The position numbers and the translations under genes were made by a program. From contig JBITNC010000002.1 of NCBI GenBank assembly GCA_050084985.1, positions 33,728,001 through 33,792,000 on the forward strand: 64,000 nt of DNA, written 5' to 3'. Source of the DNA: Nageia nagi (lineage: Eukaryota > Pinophyta). Every line of letters starts with the position of its first letter. The first letter of the stretch is position 1. Below are positions 1 through 13,400 of the stretch, piece after piece. Below the pieces are notes generated by a model. It was not told the DNA's origin. It saw only the letters and a program-made list of their open reading frames with translations, and did not search any database.

Positions 1-1419
1 AACAAGCAAGTTTAAAGCACTTAACAACCCCATTGTCAAGGGCCCAAATTAAGATTTGTTTGCAAAAGACAAATGAAATGAAGAATACAAGTTTTCAATT
101 CAAGACCAAGGTACCTACATGAAGAAAGTTCCTCCACCAGCTTGTCCTTGACAAAAAATAAAATGTAAAAGGTATGATTTGCAAAGAAAAAAGCAAATTG
201 TGATTCACATCTCTTAAAAAATCACTAAATTAATGTTCCTGGAAAAAGGTACGTGCAACACCACAATATTAAGGGAAATTTTTCTTTAATGCTTAAATGA
301 ATGATATGGTTGATAATCTTCAGATGCCAAGTCCTTATTCTCTAGACTATAAGATTGTCAAAAATCATTACCTAGATATCCAGGTAAGTGTGAGAGGTAG
401 AAAGAGGCCCCTGCATCAGGATGGAAGCCTATATGTGTTTCAGGTGTAGCAAATACCTGAAAAGATCCACAGATAAACACAAGTGGTTAAAAAGAATTGG
501 TGCCATTTGATAGAAAACATAGTTCAAAGAACCTCAGTATATCTCAAGATCCATACAATTTTCAAATGATCCATTCTTTAAAATAATAACCCAAATTCAA
601 ATATTTTGGAAGTTTGTGTATCTCACCTTAATTATAACATATGAAACAGTTTGGAGACTTCAACTTTCAAGTAGAAACATTGAGAAGAAACAACATATAC
701 CAAACTAGCTATAGAAAGATATCAAGGGATATTCAGGACTTATACAGTTTCTCTAATCCTAAAGGGACCAATAAGTATTCTAGAAATCCACTGATATCTG
801 AACAATATACGCTTCTCTTGCATCAGGATAAAGTTAATATGCGGAAAAGTGAAATGTGAAGTCAAACATGCCAAAACTAGTATTGGATAAACTGTTATAG
901 TTTGTGTTGAGCACCACTCATGTTAACAAACACATACGACATGGAAAGTAGCTTCAAATCCCTACATAAGTTATGTAGAATAGTGTTTACATGTGTGCGT
1001 GTTTGTAGAAAAATTCTAGTCACTGAACAATACTTTTAGCTTAATCTCAGTGATATTTTTCTACTTCTGATATTGCCTTATGGGCAGCCAAATGAGTTAA
1101 TAGTTCACTAGCAGCAGCATAAAACTTGCATTAGGAAGATCTAAAGAACAGGCATAAGCATTAGATTTGACTCTTTGAGGTTTCCTAATGGCAGTTCACA
1201 AAATGTCTTTTGAGTTTGGCACCTTACACAAAACAATCACTCTACTAAAAATGAATTACTGAACAAAGTTCTTCAGTATTAACTCGTTGAATAAAATAAC
1301 AAATGAACCAACACAAAGAAATACAACATTTGATTTCCTAAATGGAAAATGGAGTATGTTATCAAAACATAATATATCAGTAAAACCAGTAGATTTTCGT
1401 AGTTTAGAATGTCACATAC
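1..1419 (-). other. Start of intron 5 of the hydrolase-like gene; no exon seen
   Basis: Exon 5 ends at 1420 with donor GTATGT. I looked on the minus strand for the next conserved exon, which should carry the family's catalytic acid, and found no convincing match. The short ORFs here have no recognisable motif. The intron probably continues past the window edge. Confidence 0.5.
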
Positions 1420-4400
1420 AGTCTTATCTGTTGCCACGCGGAACATGCCAGGGATAGATATACCTCCCCCTCCTCCCATTGTCAATCCATCCAATAGCGC
1501 TACCTATAAAGTATAAAACAAACACCATACTGTCAAAAAACTAATGTATCACACATTTGAACGTTAAAGTGTAAAATTTTCTCAATAAGATGCCTAAAAT
1601 ACCAAGCATGCCAGTGAATGGTAATAGGAAATAAAACAATGTTATCACATATGAAATACCAAGGACAAATTGGACATAGACAACTGTTTTACAGAAAACA
1701 TGACCTTTTCTTTATGCTTGGTTAAGGACTGAATTTTTTTTCCAGTTGATATATAGGAGACTTGATAATATTCAGCTATCCATCTGACCCACACAACTTA
1801 CAATCATCAGTACAGTTAGAAGCTCTTAACAGACATATTATCACTACGCTTCAACATCATCCATGTTGTCGTCACAAAGCACCAATATCATCACTGTAAA
1901 GTACCACTGGAATTTGAACATTGGTGTGTGTGCAAACACCCCAATGACCCAATCAGTCAACCAAGGTACCATTGGAAGGAGGACTGAGTAATATAAACAA
2001 GTTCTCCTTTCGAAAATCAAAATCAATCTCTTCGAATTACAGCAGCAGTCACCTTCATTATGGTATTTTTGTAAGGCAGAAATAAAAAGTTATATTGCAG
2101 GAAACTCCAAGAGTGCCCCCATTACAAAAGTATCTGAAAAAATGAAACAGCAGAAAAACTCATGAAATTTTGACATTTAGACTTCCACGTGTCTACAAAA
2201 CATTTCTAGGGGCATTTCCTTATGTTTGCAATTATCTGGAACAGAAATCAGTCCAGAATTGGGCCTTTGAAGGTTCCCGTGGGGCTTAAATAGGGTCCAC
2301 AACGGCAACACACAGCCTGTTAACCTCTTATATTTAAAATCAATTTATATTGAAGAAAAGGTTCTATGATGAAGAAAAAGAACAAAAAATGCAATAAGAA
2401 ATAAATTGGGATAAATATAGTTAGAGAATTCAATTATGATGAATCATAATATTCATTGTATACCCCAAAACAAAGGGAGCACAATTGGAACAACAAAAGT
2501 ATGGGAATATCTCCAAACTAAGCAAGCTTGATCTTGAGGAAGGTAACATCCTCGTAGTTTTCCTGCATGTGAGTTGGGTCTTCATCTGTTGCGAAGTTGG
2601 CACTTTGAAAACCTTAGAGCTAAATTTAGGATATATCATAATTTATAAACAGTCCTTTTGGCATGATATCTATATACTGTAGCATCATATAAACACGTAC
2701 AAGTGCTAATGTTTGACAAAGTGCATTGTAATTCTATATGCAAGCACAAAAGAGTCCACATCCAATCTTGATCCTTTTCAGTCTAAATTTTGTGTTTTTT
2801 AATAACATCAAAATTTGTACAATGTCACCTTTGCAGGAAAAAAGTAAAGAATTTACCATACATTATTACGATCAACTACAAGCTAACAGACTTCATAAAA
2901 GCAAATAAGAACGTAAAAATACTAAAAGCACAACAATACACATAAGATAAGGTACATCCATACTCAACATGAGTGTCCTTTCCAAGGCAGTCCTCAGGCT
3001 CATCTAGCAGATCCCGGCAACGAAAGAGAACAACATATTTGACTTCAAATTTACTTTAAAAAAATTAGAGGATGCACAAGAAGACAGAGACAAGTACACT
3101 TATGTCTTGTCAAGCCTCGCAATGGCACGAATAAAGAGATCTGAAATACCAATGGTGCATCTGTTCTGAAACAAGTGTGTTGAGTTCTGGACACAACTCA
3201 AATTCCGTGAGTACAACAGTCAGTCAACAAGTAGATCCAACCCAGAACCTACTGTGTTATCAAGCATTGTGACGACCATAATAAAAGACATCCAAAAGAA
3301 CAAAAGCACATAGACTCTCAAACAGGCGTTTGGATGTGAAATGAAGTCCATGAAAACAAAAGATTTTTGAGGACCACTGATTAGCCCTGCCAATTATAAA
3401 TCCAATTAAACAATGTGTCCAATATCTAGAAGTCTCTCTCAAAGCTGACTGATGCCCTACTTTAACTTAAACAAAACTGAAAGCGATACAATGAAACCAT
3501 GGCAGAAAGTTTGACAACAATTAACCAATAATAATATTTGTTGGCTCTTCTAAGAACTGGCTGAAAATGGTGCAAATATTGACCTAGCAAACTAATTGGA
3601 TATGCCTATAACAGGACAAATATTAGAGTACATTAAATGCAGCCTGAAAACTCTTGCAATCTGCTACTTTGCTAGGGCAAAATTTATGAATAGCCATAAT
3701 AATAAACTAGCTATTGTTAGAAAAATTACATCATGTAGGTCTATAGTATTAATTATGTGTGAAGGTTAGATTGTGGGAAGTTGCTAGATAAATATTTCTA
3801 CCCAACATAAGCAGCATAATCATTTTATTTCATTATTGATATCAATGACAATGTGCAAGGTTCATTCCCTATCCAGTTTTTTCTCATTTGGTATCAGAGC
3901 CAGAAGGGCCTGTTGGATAGGTATTGTGTACATATTTGCAGGGAAACTATGTTGTAGAAGGTGAAGAGTTCTACATCATGGAAAGAATAAGAAAAAAGAA
4001 ACAAGAATAGTATAATTTATTAAATACTGACACCCTACCATACGAGCAACTATCCATCTCTTAAGATGTTTCCAACAACAGATGATTTCATCTTTTGCTT
4101 TGTGTTTCCTCCACAGTTGTCTCACTTTGCATGCATCACAGCTGGCAGCGAATTTTTATAGGCAAAGTGCCTATGAGAATAGCATTGGACATATCTAAAA
4201 AATCAGAGAAGTAAGAGAAAATATAATTGCAATTTTAGCAGTAATACAAGACAGAACATATGTGAAAGAAATACAAACGGCTGTACAAGAACAGAAGTAT
4301 GAGAAATGCTTATTAGCAGTAATACAAGACGGGACACACAGCAGCAGCCCTATAATTGCAATTTCATTACAGTGCAAAAATTGCACAATGGCAAACAGTA

Positions 4401-7400
4401 CAAGAGTCAGAATTGTACGAAAACCACCTCCAAAGGCATTGTTTCAGACTTTCAGTATATAAAGTCACTTGAACGTGTCTATATATGTGAGACATTCTAC
4501 AAGACATTTGTGTACTCAAGTTTTCAAGATATATCATATTTGAAATCAAACTTTGCATTTGCAGAAGACAGCGCTCAACTTTATCTGTGACATGAAACTT
4601 TAACTGATCTGACTGCTGCTTGATGATCTGCCTATTGCTTTGTGAATCCAATTAGTGTAGATGAAGACAGGATGTTTCTCTATGCCAATGCAAATAGGAT
4701 ACGACATTGACAACAAATGCATGCATCACAGAGAGACTGGGCCAATGCCTGACACTGCCCTATGCAGATGTTGATGAAGGCCAACTCGGCATGCTAATGA
4801 ATGAGTGCAGACGCTATGGAAAACAGTAAAAACTTCCAAGGGTAACATATTCACAATGAGTAGGCTTTTTACCAGATTGCTTTTTTCCTTCTAGCTTACC
4901 ACAACATTGAAGACACAGATGCTGATGAAGGCTGACTTGGCATGCTGATGAATGAGAACAGATACCGTGGAAAACAGTGAAAACTTTCAAGGGCAACATA
5001 TTCACAACTAGTAGGGTTTTATCAGATTGTTTTCTCCTTCTAGCTTGACACAATGTTGAAGCCACAGATGTTGATGAAGGCTGACTTGACATACTGATGA
5101 AAGAGTGTAGATGCTGTGGAAAACATTAAAGTATAACATATTTGCAACCATTCATGAAATGTTAGATAAGTTGGGAGAACAATGGGTGTGGAAATTCTCA
5201 TATGCTGGTGATGTTCAAATCCAACCTCATATGCTGGTGATGTCTCAAATGTCACATGATGGTGGCATGTCTTGATTTCCTAACTACTTCATAAAAAAGG
5301 TTCGGACCCTTTCAAAAGGCCAATTTGGCATGCTTCTGACTCTATTGCATAAAATCTTGCTATTTCTGATCATTAATGAGGCTTGCACTTATTGTCAAGG
5401 TGCCTCAGAATCCCAAAGAGAAGTTCTTGAGAGGTGGCTTTTACACCTTCCTAGTTATGAAAAAACTTCATCTGATAGAGTGCAATATGTATGAAGCAGA
5501 AACCTGTGCAGACACAAACCCTCAAGATATTGCTGTTTCTGCAAAATGGATAACTAAAGACCATAAAGCAACAACAGATATAATAGGTCTTCATTTGTCC
5601 AATGTGCATTTGCATCATATTGATCTCTAAAAATTTTCAAAGAAGATATGGGACAACCTTAATACTTTTTTCAAGTTTACAACATCTAGTGCTAAATTTA
5701 TCCTGAAATAGAAAATATATGGTTTAAAGATGAAAGACGATGAAAGCATGGTATGACATAGTAATGAGGTCAAATCTATTTTGAGCCAGTTGGTGGACAT
5801 TAATGCAATAGTTGATGAATACAATGCAAAAGTCATTCTGTTGAACAGTGTGGCATTCAGTTATGACAAAGAAAATTTTACACTCAGCAAGATTAATTCG
5901 AATTTGCAAATGGTGAGTGCTCCACTTCTTGAGGAAGAAAATCACATTGGAAGATGCAATTCAACTGAAGAAGAAACATCTATTCCATTTAAAAAGAAAT
6001 TTAATATTTCTACCAAAAATAAACTAGAAAAAAATATTATTATTTGTTTCTGTTGTAGACAACATGGGCACACAGTGATGAAGTGTACACAATGAGTCAA
6101 GGATCTACTTATAAAAGAAACAGAAAGATATAACAGGAAAAGGAAACAAAAAAATGATTTCATCTTGACAATGATGAAGTTCAAGAAGAAAATGACGTCA
6201 AAGACAAACACTAAATTAAGTCTTTATCACCAAAGTCATAAAACAGTGATGATAATTCTGTTTTAAAGTTTTATTGATAAGTGTGATGTCAACATATAAG
6301 TTGTGTTGTGTGTCACATTCTTTGTTAAATGTATCTTCAATAAGCATGATACTTATATGGTGTCAAGTTGTCAACATGTTCATTATAAAGCAAATGTCCG
6401 ATTAATAGGCTAGTTTGGAAACTATTAAGTCTGTTATGAGTTTATTAAAATAGTTGTATCACAGACACCGTCAAGTGTGTCTTCAATTTTGAAGACCATT
6501 AAGTATGTCTTCAATTTCAGTAATAGTTAAGCATATATTCAGTTTCTGAAAAAAATTGTCACAGAAATCATCAAACATGTCTTCACTCTGAAGAGAGTTG
6601 AGTCACAGAAACTGTAAAATGTGTCTTCAAGTTTTAGTGATAAGTGTGTATCTCCAACATGGTCACTAGGTTCAGTCAAACCTGACCAAGGTTCAGATCG
6701 AACCAAACCAAACATTTCCAGCTACCTTGGTTCATCCTCTTTCCTTTTCAGTTTCGTTTATATAGGAAAAAATTCAATAATTATAACCTGTTAAATGAAG
6801 AATTAAATGAAAAGTACATGAATTTTCAACACCCATATTAAATTCAAACAATTTTGTTTGCAATGTGGCCTTCTGTCATTGCAAAATATCTTGTCACTGC
6901 CAATTCCCTTTCAAACCTTTATTATATTTTAATCTTCAAATAATATGTTTAACATCATCCTTTGAATTTTAATTTTCTAACTGTTTTTCCCTCCCATTTG
7001 TAACTATGGTCTCCAATCCGCTAATGTTTTTTAATAAGTGGATTGTATGAGTGTCTCCGATTCAGTGATACTTTATAACAAATTGTAGACTGTACCAGTT
7101 TGCCAGACTGTCGTCTTTGTCCTGGGTGTACGCTGTACAACAAAGCAATTTTTCATCATAATCCCATTACTGTTAGAACACATCATTTGGATTTATAATT
7201 CAATTCTTCCCTATAGTGTTAATTAGAATTAGTAAGAAGGTTACTTTGTTGGTAGTTCTTGTAAGGTAGGCATCTCTACCTAATCTAAAGTATTGTATTT
7301 AAATTTTAAACCTTCCCAATATCAATAAAAGAATGCAAAGTTTATTTCCTCTCCAATGTTTCCTCAGCTGTAACACCTTAGGGTATCTTCTATACATCAA

Positions 7401-10400
7401 TAGACATATATTTTCTATTTGGGAGAAGCATTATTAAATTTAGGATAAAGGGGGAGAGTTGTCGCACAAACATAATAGTAGGGAGTCAGGGACAAGTCGA
7501 AAGTTCCTTCCTGAATATAGGAATGGTGCGGGCAAGAATGGGATTATGCTAGATCAGCATCAGAGCCTGCAGACTACTTTGTACCATACAAATTATATGG
7601 CCTTCCACTAATTAGTCTACTACACAAATTGGTCCACATGATCCTATTCAGCTCCAGACACATTTACATTAGCTCAGCATTACTCTTTAACAGCACATCA
7701 CGCTTATTTGAAGCATGACACCCATGTCCTTTTGAGCATTCATTATTTATTGTTATTTTGATTATGCAATTTACATTTTGATATCTTGCCATATCATTAC
7801 CATGGCACAAGATGAAAAAATACCAGCCACTATTCCCTGAAAACCACATAAGGAGGCCTCCAACATTGTTTTCTTTAACTCTTATTCCCGAGGCAGTATA
7901 ACTACAGGTAAAAGACTATTTGAAACATGTGTACAACCAAGAATGAAAACTAGTTATCACAAGTGTCATATGCTTTCTCTCTTTTATCTTCAAATTTACT
8001 TTCCTTAAAATAAGCATTGAATGTCCATTTTGTCTTAATTTATTATTCTTGTTTTGGACGTAGTTAGATTTTATATGTACAAACACATAAAATGGAAAAT
8101 CAAATAATGAAGAAAATCTTTTGCATGGGAAAGGTTGGTTCATCTTTACGAGTATTGTTGACATAAGCAAAGTTGAATAAATAAATAAAATAGTTGATAA
8201 AAAGATAAGTACATAACACTTTAATTATAAATTTAAAACACAAAAATAAATCATCTCTTCACTATAATTCTCTCCTTGACAGTTGATAGAGATCACAGGT
8301 TCAATCCTAGATAAGCATTAAAATGCTAAGACTATGAAAGCTAAGGCATGCTCTCAGAAAGAGCGATTGGTCCCTTTCAATAGTGGCCCCTAATCAAGGT
8401 TATGCACAATGGCGAATCATATCGTACAAGCAAAAATCCCAATTTTTGGATTTTGAACTTGGCTAATATTTTGACCCTAGGATGGAGGTCAATATGCCCT
8501 AAATTTATGGGAGTCGGCTAGTTTTTTGTGTTTGTAAGCCTTGAAAATAATGTAATTTTTAAAATTTAAATCACCCATATTAGATGCCATTATTTTTGCA
8601 CCTTTTAGCCTTGAAAATAAACAAAAAATTTAAAAAACGACCCACTTTTTCCACGTATAAAGGGTAGCAGACACATTACTTTTGTATCTTAGAGCTCAAA
8701 AGCCATGTAACTTACTATATCATGAGGAATCTCAAAACAAAAACAAGACAACATCAAATTGGAAAGGCTATTGCAAAAGGCATAAAAAGAAAACTTAGAG
8801 ACTAAGGCATCAAAACCCTCAAATGTCAACGTCAAATTCTAAGACGATGGTATGAAATTTCTCTCAGACGCCGACATCAAAATTCTTGGACATTGACATC
8901 AAATTTCTCTAAGACACCAGCATCAAATTTCTTTGAGACGTGACACCCGCATTAAATTTCTCAGATGCCAACCTTACATCTTTGAGACCGTTGGTATCAC
9001 GTGTTTGAAGTCGTCATCTTACAGTTTTGAAGTCACCAATCTCACATGTTTGAGGTCGTCAACGTCAAATTCTAAGACAATGGTATCAAATTTCTCTCAA
9101 ACGCCAACATCAAAATTCTCGGACACTAACATCAAATTTCTCTAAGACATCAGCATCAAATTTCTCTAAGACCCAACACCAACATTAAATTTCTCAGATG
9201 CCAGCCTTACATCTTTGAGACCATTGGTATCACATGTTTGAAGTTGTCATCTTACAATTTTGAAAGTCACCAATCTCACATGTTTGAGGTCGTCAGTCTA
9301 AAATGTTTGAGATCGTTGATCTAACATATTTGAGGTCGTTGCAATATGAACTGACATGTTTGAGGTCACCAGTCTAAAATGTTTGAGGCCGCTAGTCTAA
9401 CATATTTGAGGCCATTGCAATCTGAAATGTTTATTTGAGACCGCTAATATGACAGGCTTGAAGTCGTCATCTTACATTTTTTATACCATCAGCTTTACTT
9501 GTTTGAGACCACCAGTATGACATGTTTGAGGTTGTCATTTTATAGTGTTGGACTTGTCGATTTGACATGTTAGACATGTTTGAAGTCGTTGACTTAAATT
9601 TTTTAGGCCACCGTTATGTCATCTTTGAAAACATTGATCTAAAATGTTTGAGGTCGTCGATCTGAAATGTTTGAGGCCACCAGTTTGAGATATTTGACGT
9701 TGTTATAAATTTGAAGGTATAATTTATTAGTGATCATTTCATTTTTATAATAATTTACCTTTTGCCTTCTTGTTCCATGAATTTCTACGAAATCTTATTA
9801 AATAGCCTTTTTTGAAAAAACAAAGTTTAAAAAGTAAAATCTTTTGCCTTGATTCGAAACCATTTTGTACCATTTTCGTCAAGTTTTTGAACCAAATTGC
9901 CAAATTTCTCTGATTTCATTTCACCAAATTTCTTTATGCATAACCCTGACCCTAATGATGTGTTGTTTGACAGATCTGCCTGATTTTGTAAAGCCATCCT
10001 CAAACCGTTTTATTCCCAAATAATGTTGAAAGATATGTAATGAACCAGACCAATGATACATAAAATATTGCAAAAAAATAATAGAAATTTTCTCAAACCC
10101 TAGTTTAGATCTGAAATAAATATTGCAACAGGAACACCAAATCATAGCAGTCTGATTTATTAATTTCAGCAACAGAAAACACAGATCAGAATGAATGCAA
10201 CTCAGAAATCATACACCTGATTCTGTCCACAGCCTTATAGATCTCAGAAAATGGCCCAAATGGTTGATTGCTTGGCTTGAGGGACAAGTGCAGCAATTGA
10301 AGATCTCAGAACAAAAAAATACAAACAAGGTTTCCAAGGTTGGACGTAGGCTTTAAGAAGCCAGATTTGTCTTCAAAATAGCAAAAAGACTCCACGGTTG

Positions 10401-13400
10401 GGGCTCTACCTTAGGTCAAAATCCTTCAAATCTGATGCCAAAATGCAGTCTTCAAAAACTCTCCAAATCCAGATCTGAATGCAGAATAATATTCCTCCAA
10501 CAATGAAGCTCAGTAGTAAATCATGTGTCGATCTACCTCACAAATCAAAGGGAAAAGCTCAAGGGTTTTAATCCTTAAGCCTCTTAAGAGATTTGTGTCT
10601 CCTAAAGTTTCCCTCTCTTGTAGGATTTCTAGTCTACAAGATGAATAGAAAACAAATCCAAAAGTTTCCCTCTCTTGTAGGATCTCCAAATCCAAAATAT
10701 CAATATTCATCCAGTCCTCTCACAAAGGAGATCTCTCTTTCTTATATAGACAAATACTCTCAACTAGCAAATAAATCATAGTCATCAAATCCATAAAGAC
10801 TGCCAAAGTCAGTTACATTTGCCAAATGGGCAGTTACAAATGCTAGGGACATTTAATAAGGTTCTCACCCACTAAGCCAAAACAATTACACAACCAAAAG
10901 CAGTTACAAAAACCAAAAACGTGTACGAAGCCAAAAGCATTTAATAATGCTTTATCTTTGCCACAAAACTCATCTAACTTCTCTACTAACTCCACCAACA
11001 CATATACTAACAATAATACTTGCCAAAACACACTTACTAACTCATATAACTCCCATATTTACAACAAAATGCACTAAATGACTCTCCAAGGGTAGATGTC
11101 CCTCTCCTAGACTTCTATTTACAACATTTAAATACAAAATGACAACATTTACAAAGCTAGTCAAAATTTGGGAAAATACAAGATCACATCATTTAGGTCT
11201 ATAATTCAGTTCTACCTATTGTATTAAGTATTACCAGTGGGAAGGTTAGTTTGTGGGTAATAATTATTAGGTAGGTATTTCTACAAGAATTGTATTTAAA
11301 CATTCCCAATATTAATACAAGTGTGTGAAGTTTATTTGCTCATTAATTTTTCAGATTTCTTCAGTGTGCAATACCTCGGGTGTATGGATTACATCAATAG
11401 ACACATTTTTTCTATTCTAAAATTGCAAGTGTGAACTAAAGCTGCCACATGGAAACTTACTAGTGAAGGTATAGATGATGAGACTATCACTTATCAACAT
11501 TTTCCAAATTGTTAGTTTCTAGATATATCCCACCTTACTTGAATAGCTTGTTATATATATTGACATAATTAATGACAAGAAGATCACAGAGAAGGCACAT
11601 AAACTATGGATTGATTAACAATTCTAGCAAAGAAGAACAAAATTTAGGAGTCAATCCCCAATTAAGGGGCTTATAAACCTTATGTACTTGGAAACACAAT
11701 TATGTTATTTTAAAGCAATAAACAAGATAATCCCCTAATCTAAATGGCACTCAACATGAGAACCCTCTCGATGGACACTGACCTGAAAAAGTCTTGAATG
11801 TTTCCCTTGTTTCCATTCTGATCGGTGGCTCTCTCCAGGACCAAGGGGACAACACCCCTCAGAACACCCCTATTTCATTATAAGATAAAGTTGAAAGGAA
11901 ACACCCTCGTAGAGTATGGTGAAATGCCTAATTGTCACTAGGCATAATAAAGGTGTAGAATTCTTCGTTGGCAAGTTTCAACTGGTGTTTACACTCATAT
12001 GTCGCATCAGTTCTCCAAGCCCATCAGGAATCATTATGCAAAATCTTCTGTTAAGGACCAAATCTGAAATGCCCTAAATTTGCTGCATCTTAAACATGAA
12101 GAATCTGAAACTTGTTTAAAATTATACAAAAATAAATTGGAAACGTGTCGATACCGAAATCCGAAATCTTGAAATATATTAAAAACATAGAACCAGATAT
12201 ATAAAACTCTTGGAAATAGAATTGTCTCCACTAAGGTAGAATAAATCATATTTTGAGACATTGAGATGGAAACTAGATTTAACTTTCAAAAATAGAAAAA
12301 ACAACTGAATCCTGCAAGCAAATATTAAGAAGAGAGTAAAAGATTACAACTTTCCAGAGAATGGTAAAGTTTCCAATCATAGGCGTAGAAACTCCAAGAT
12401 TAGTATGGATGATGCACTTGGCCAAAGTGTCCCAACTTGTAGCAATTTTTCTTTTTATCCCAAAAACACCCTCCTAGTCTAAAACTTACATAGTTTTTAA
12501 AATTTCTTTTATTTATTTTGTCCTTTCATCTTTTACATGTGGAATAAATAACATAAAATTATTTTATCCAGTTGCTCAAAGTAATTTTCCTCTTCTCAAA
12601 ACGTTACAAAGCATAGTAAAACTAATTTAAGTTGCTTTCTACAGCAATTTTACTAAATCTACTGATAAATACTCCATTTAAGTGTGTAAAAATCCACTTA
12701 ACCCAAATAAGCTTTTTCCCTAAAACAAGACCATAATAATAGTGTACAAAAAGGTTCATAAAATCTTTGTGCACCATCCACTCTTAGTGTCAGAACCTGC
12801 ATAGCAAAACATCATCTCTGATGGTCAACATAGCAACAATGGTCTGAATGTTGTACCAACATTTTGATAACTCCTATAAAGTGAATTGTTGAGTAGTTCA
12901 TTTATATCTATTCATTTCCAATTGTCCATTGTTTGAATCAAGGATACGTGGGAACGCGTTCACCCCTCTTGGATAGTCGTTCCTGATGTTTCCGGCATTC
13001 GGGAACGGGGGAACGCGCTCGGGAACGTCTCCCAGCCGTTCCCAATTTGGGGAGCGGCTGAGAGACATCTCCTGCCCTGCCCCAAACATTCCTGAAACGT
13101 TTCAAGAAAAGGGAAGAAAAAAAAACTCAATCTTAAATTTAAAAAAAGAGGCATGGGGTGGGTCCCACACATGCCCCCACCCCTCTAAACCCTATAAACA
13201 CAAACATAAAGCCTCCTAATTGCAAAACACACTCATTTCATTTGTGTGCAACCTTGAGGAGCAAAGAACAACAATGAGGAGGAGAAAACACTGTAGTAAG
13301 AAGGAGATATGCAGGTGTTTGTAGGATTGGTAGGATTGTCGTTGGACGATGTCCATTTGGATGATGAGAGCAGCTCATCAGATAGCCTTGCTGATCAAGA

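Noticed and set aside
1279-1494. Stand-alone gene from the ORF containing the GGGGG motif
   Set aside because: Only 1420-1503 matches the family; the rest is intron read-through. It is exon 5 of a larger gene.
8276-8312. tRNA gene suggested by GGTTCAATCC
   Set aside because: There is a B-box-like match but no cloverleaf, acceptor stem or anticodon arm could be formed around it.
10200-11180. LTR of an unknown element on the minus strand
   Set aside because: A TATATAGACA segment and a TGTGATCTTG start on the minus strand were suggestive, but no partner LTR, primer site or target duplication supports it.
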